Shown here: positions 5,706 to 7,401 of the stretch, in pieces
How positions within the stretch are numbered: position 1 is the first letter of the stretch
How the letters are laid out: every line of letters starts with the position of its first letter
Origin: Capsulimonas sp.
GTDB lineage: Bacteria > Armatimonadota > Armatimonadia > Armatimonadales > Capsulimonadaceae
NCBI GenBank assembly: GCA_025963815.1
Contig: JAOQAA010000008.1
Span: forward strand, 1-7,401
Reading direction: 5' to 3'
DNA length: 7,401 nt
Translations under genes and position numbers: made by a program
The notes under the pieces: generated by a model
What the model was told of the DNA's origin: nothing
Database searches by the model: none
Seen by the model: the letters and a program-made list of their open reading frames with translations, nothing else

Positions 5706-6269
5706 ATGAAATACTTCACCCTAGACTGGTACAAATCCCAGTATCCTGACGATGACGATGAGACGCCGGAAGTCGGCGAATGGCCGGACGCCGCGCATCG
5801 GGGCTACGCGAGCCGCCTTCAAGAACTGGAGGATAAGCTCGGCGCCGATCTCCTCAAGCTGGCGCGGCTTCCCGGCGTGCACGACGCTTATATCACGCTG
5901 GTCCGGCACGACAAAAGACGCAATATTCTCGCGCTGACATTGCGGGGCGGAGACAGTCTCGTGGGCGACTTCGATCTGGCGCTGCGTTATCATGGCGCCG
6001 ACATCTCACCCGAAAGTGAACGAACACTGGCCTACATCACACGCTCGACTGGGGTCAGTGGAAGATACACCTACGGCCCATCCATACACCGTCACGAAGT
6101 GGACAGAACGGAGGATGGCCGCATCGAGCATCGCTTTCTCTTCCACGGAGGCTACTGGTTTTCCATCGCATGTGACGATCTGCGCTGGGCGCGGCTGCCG
6201 CGTCCGAATCACCGATTCCCTCGCCGTTTCGATCGATTTCCGGGCGGGCCGACTACACCCATCGGTTAA
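5706..6269 (+). CDS. Hypothetical protein resembling DUF4085, 187 residues
   Basis: This soluble protein of unknown function begins MKYFTLDWYKSQ, like the MKYFTKEWYE opening of DUF4085 proteins; that is the only family hint and it is weak. A long amphipathic helix follows (SRLQELEDKLGADLLKLARL, about 36-55), then beta-rich sequence (DAYITLVRH, NILALTLRGG, and RIEHRFLFHGGYWFSIACDDLRW). The last 25 residues are Pro/Arg-rich and may be a drifted end. The ATG at 5706 has no Shine-Dalgarno sequence; translation may depend on comF, which ends 26 bp upstream. The gene is bracketed by the two 13-bp direct repeats, which suggests later insertion or a duplication here. Confidence 0.78.
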   Translation: MKYFTLDWYKSQYPDDDDETPEVGEWPDAAHRGYASRLQELEDKLGADLLKLARLPGVHDAYITLVRHDKRRNILALTLRGGDSLVGDFDLALRYHGADISPESERTLAYITRSTGVSGRYTYGPSIHRHEVDRTEDGRIEHRFLFHGGYWFSIACDDLRWARLPRPNHRFPRRFDRFPGGPTTPIG

Positions 6270-6282
6270 GCGGCGGGATAAG
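6270..6282 (+). repeat. 13-bp direct repeat, copy 2
   Basis: An exact copy of GCGGCGGGATAAG begins on the base after the stop of the 5706-6269 gene. In that gene's frame it reads Ala-Ala-Gly-stop, as at the end of comF. The two copies mark off a 602-bp unit (5681-6282). It may be a relic of a duplicated comF end or a target duplication; chance is not excluded. Confidence 0.85.
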
Positions 6283-6304
6283 ACATAAAAGTTCAAGAAT
6301 TATC

Positions 6305-6748
6305 ATGAAGCTCATTAACTTTCATATTGTTGGCAAGGACGGGATAGGAATCGAGGTGGAAGCCTTCGGCGTGCTGTGGAACCTGCATGATTCTTATCTG
6401 ACGTCCATATCCCAGAATATTCTTGGTGCATCGGTTCGTCTTGCCTGGGAAAATTACAATTACCAGGGCGACTCAAAGTATCCCGCGTATCAGTTTGCGA
6501 TCGATTGCTATGATGTTCACCAATTTGAGATCAGCGCAAGAGACCCAGAGATGCCCCGTGACGAGGATAGCTGTCTTGATTTCATCAGCGGCGTCCCTTC
6601 ACCTGCAATTCTCGCGGAAACTATGAACCACAGCTACTCACCGATGATAGCAGCCCCATCTGACTTTCTTCTCTTCTTAACGTTTCGCGGCGGACAACGG
6701 ATACTTATCGGGGCAGAGCGAGCTGAGTTTATTTTGCTGGATTCTTAA
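6305..6748 (+). CDS. Hypothetical beta-rich protein, 147 residues
   Basis: I do not recognise this protein. It has no signal peptide or membrane span. Alternating strands dominate (INFHIVGKDGIGIEVEAFG, ASVRLAWENYNY, YQFAIDCYDVHQFEIS, DFLLFLTFRGGQRILIGAERAEFILLD). A WNLHDSYLTSIS stretch (25-36) recalls the 'HDS-L-S' motif in many small beta proteins of immunity-like or unknown families; I would not name one. Base composition is near 50 percent GC in the lines I counted, below the kinase and comF, hinting at acquired DNA. The start ATG 6305 lacks a clear Shine-Dalgarno sequence. It ends 13 bp before the GH18 gene, so the two may share a transcript. Confidence 0.75.
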   Translation: MKLINFHIVGKDGIGIEVEAFGVLWNLHDSYLTSISQNILGASVRLAWENYNYQGDSKYPAYQFAIDCYDVHQFEISARDPEMPRDEDSCLDFISGVPSPAILAETMNHSYSPMIAAPSDFLLFLTFRGGQRILIGAERAEFILLDS

Positions 6749-6749
6749 C

Positions 6750-6759
6750 GGAGGCCTCC
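6750..6759 (+). promoter_or_regulatory. Ribosome binding site inside a perfect palindrome
   Basis: GGAGGCCTCC is a 10-bp self-complementary sequence; its GGAGG half sits seven bases before ATG 6762 and is a near-ideal Shine-Dalgarno sequence. It is too short for an intramolecular hairpin, so masking of the site is unlikely. Confidence 0.7.
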
Positions 6760-6761
6760 TC

Positions 6762-7401
6762 ATGATTAACCAATATTCTTCAGTCATTCTTGCCTTGAGC
6801 GTCATAGGGGCGCTTGCCGCGCTGTCTAATCCGCAAGCCGCGCATGCCGCACCGGACGCCAAGTTCTCCGCCTACAAGCACCCCGTCGCGATCTGGGTTC
6901 CGCCGTACGCCATCGCCGAATCCAAAACGGCTCTCATGTCCACATACAGCGACGCCGGACCGCAAAATGCAATCACACATCTGGATCTCCAATTCTGGAC
7001 GCCGACAATCGACGGAGGTGTCGCTTACGCCACAAATCCGGGTGTGAACGACGCGGTTGTTACCGATCTGCGCGACTGGGGACACGCGCACGGCATACGC
7101 GTGATGCTGTGTGTTTATAATGGCGCGGTAAAATGGGATTGGCCGCTGGCGCGAGCCGCATTCGCCGATCACAAAGATGACTTTGTGAAAAATTTGGCGA
7201 ACGAGATGGAGCGCCTGGGGCTGGATGGGATCGATATCGATCTGGAAGGGCCGGAAGAGACGGACAAGGATAAGACGGTCTACCTGGCGTTCATCACCGA
7301 CCTTTCCAAAGAGCTGCGCAAACGAAAGAAGCACCTGACGGTGGACACCTTCTCGTATGTCTGGAACGCGCCGAACCAGAACTGGTGGCCGGACCTCTTC
7401 C
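6762..7401 (+). CDS. Secreted GH18-family glycoside hydrolase (3' truncated)
   Basis: The frame is open to the window end; 213 codons are visible. Residues 1-29 are a Sec signal peptide (hydrophobic VILALSVIGALAAL, cleavage after AHA), so the enzyme is exported. The mature part starts as a TIM barrel: VAIWVPPYAIAES, ITHLDLQFWTP, VVTDLRDWGHAHGIRVMLCVYNG, then LGLDGIDIDLEGPE. DGIDIDLE (155-162) is the DGxDxDxE catalytic signature of glycoside hydrolase family 18, with Glu162 as proton donor and Asp160 as assisting residue. The family holds chitinases and endo-beta-N-acetylglucosaminidases acting through the substrate N-acetyl group. The LTVDTFSYVWNAPNQNWWPD stretch is consistent with beta strand 5-6 of the barrel. 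Chitinase and ENGase cannot be separated from this part. The start is fixed by GGAGG at 6750-6754. It lies 13 bp after the preceding gene. Confidence 0.93.
   Translation, partial: MINQYSSVILALSVIGALAALSNPQAAHAAPDAKFSAYKHPVAIWVPPYAIAESKTALMSTYSDAGPQNAITHLDLQFWTPTIDGGVAYATNPGVNDAVVTDLRDWGHAHGIRVMLCVYNGAVKWDWPLARAAFADHKDDFVKNLANEMERLGLDGIDIDLEGPEETDKDKTVYLAFITDLSKELRKRKKHLTVDTFSYVWNAPNQNWWPDLF

Noticed and set aside
6780..7334. Minus-strand 184-codon open frame opposite the GH18 gene
   Set aside because: The plus strand carries a signal peptide and the GH18 catalytic motif in a frame that runs off the window.

Overview
The window is a stretch of bacterial chromosome, high in GC through most genes, from what looks like a free-living heterotroph that degrades complex glycans. 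It is cut at both ends inside genes for large secreted glycoside hydrolases: a GH92-type mannosidase on the left and a GH18-type enzyme on the right. This content, together with the secreted Arg/Gln-rich protein and the many unrecognised small proteins, would fit Armatimonadota (for example Capsulimonas relatives) or a similar soil lineage. No ribosomal or other phylogenetic marker is present, so the assignment is a guess.

Layout. Positions 1-741 (+) hold the C-terminal end of a GH92 enzyme with a malectin-like carbohydrate-binding tail. It converges on 776-1327 (-), a doubtful gene with a degraded XRE-type helix-turn-helix and a coiled coil; a hairpin lies between the two stops. Divergent from it is 1552-2007 (+), an unrecognised 151-residue protein with a strong Shine-Dalgarno sequence, followed by an excellent bidirectional Rho-independent terminator (2019-2060). 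Directly abutting that terminator is a 255-bp gene-free palindromic element (2059-2313). It has terminal inverted repeats starting with TTAA, a perfect 27-bp inner stem and three further hairpins that together predict a cloverleaf fold. I read it as a MITE-like or REP-type element. Then come two minus-strand genes, probably co-transcribed: 3809-3279 (unknown, 176 residues) and 3208-2342 (exported, highly basic, repeat-containing coiled-coil protein).

The right half is all plus strand. A PfkB-family sugar kinase (3977-4924) overlaps comF (4921-5679) by four bases, a translationally coupled pair. Two small unrecognised proteins follow (5706-6269, resembling DUF4085, and 6305-6748). Then comes a signal-peptide-bearing GH18 enzyme (6762 to the window end), which has a clear DGxDxDxE catalytic motif. 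The first small gene is bracketed by two exact 13-bp direct repeats; the first is the last codons and stop of comF, and the second reads in frame as the same Ala-Ala-Gly-stop.

The most unusual features are the cloverleaf palindromic element, the exported Arg-rich repeat protein with its small partner gene, and the possible insertion scar behind comF. I see no convincing new defence or biosynthetic system.
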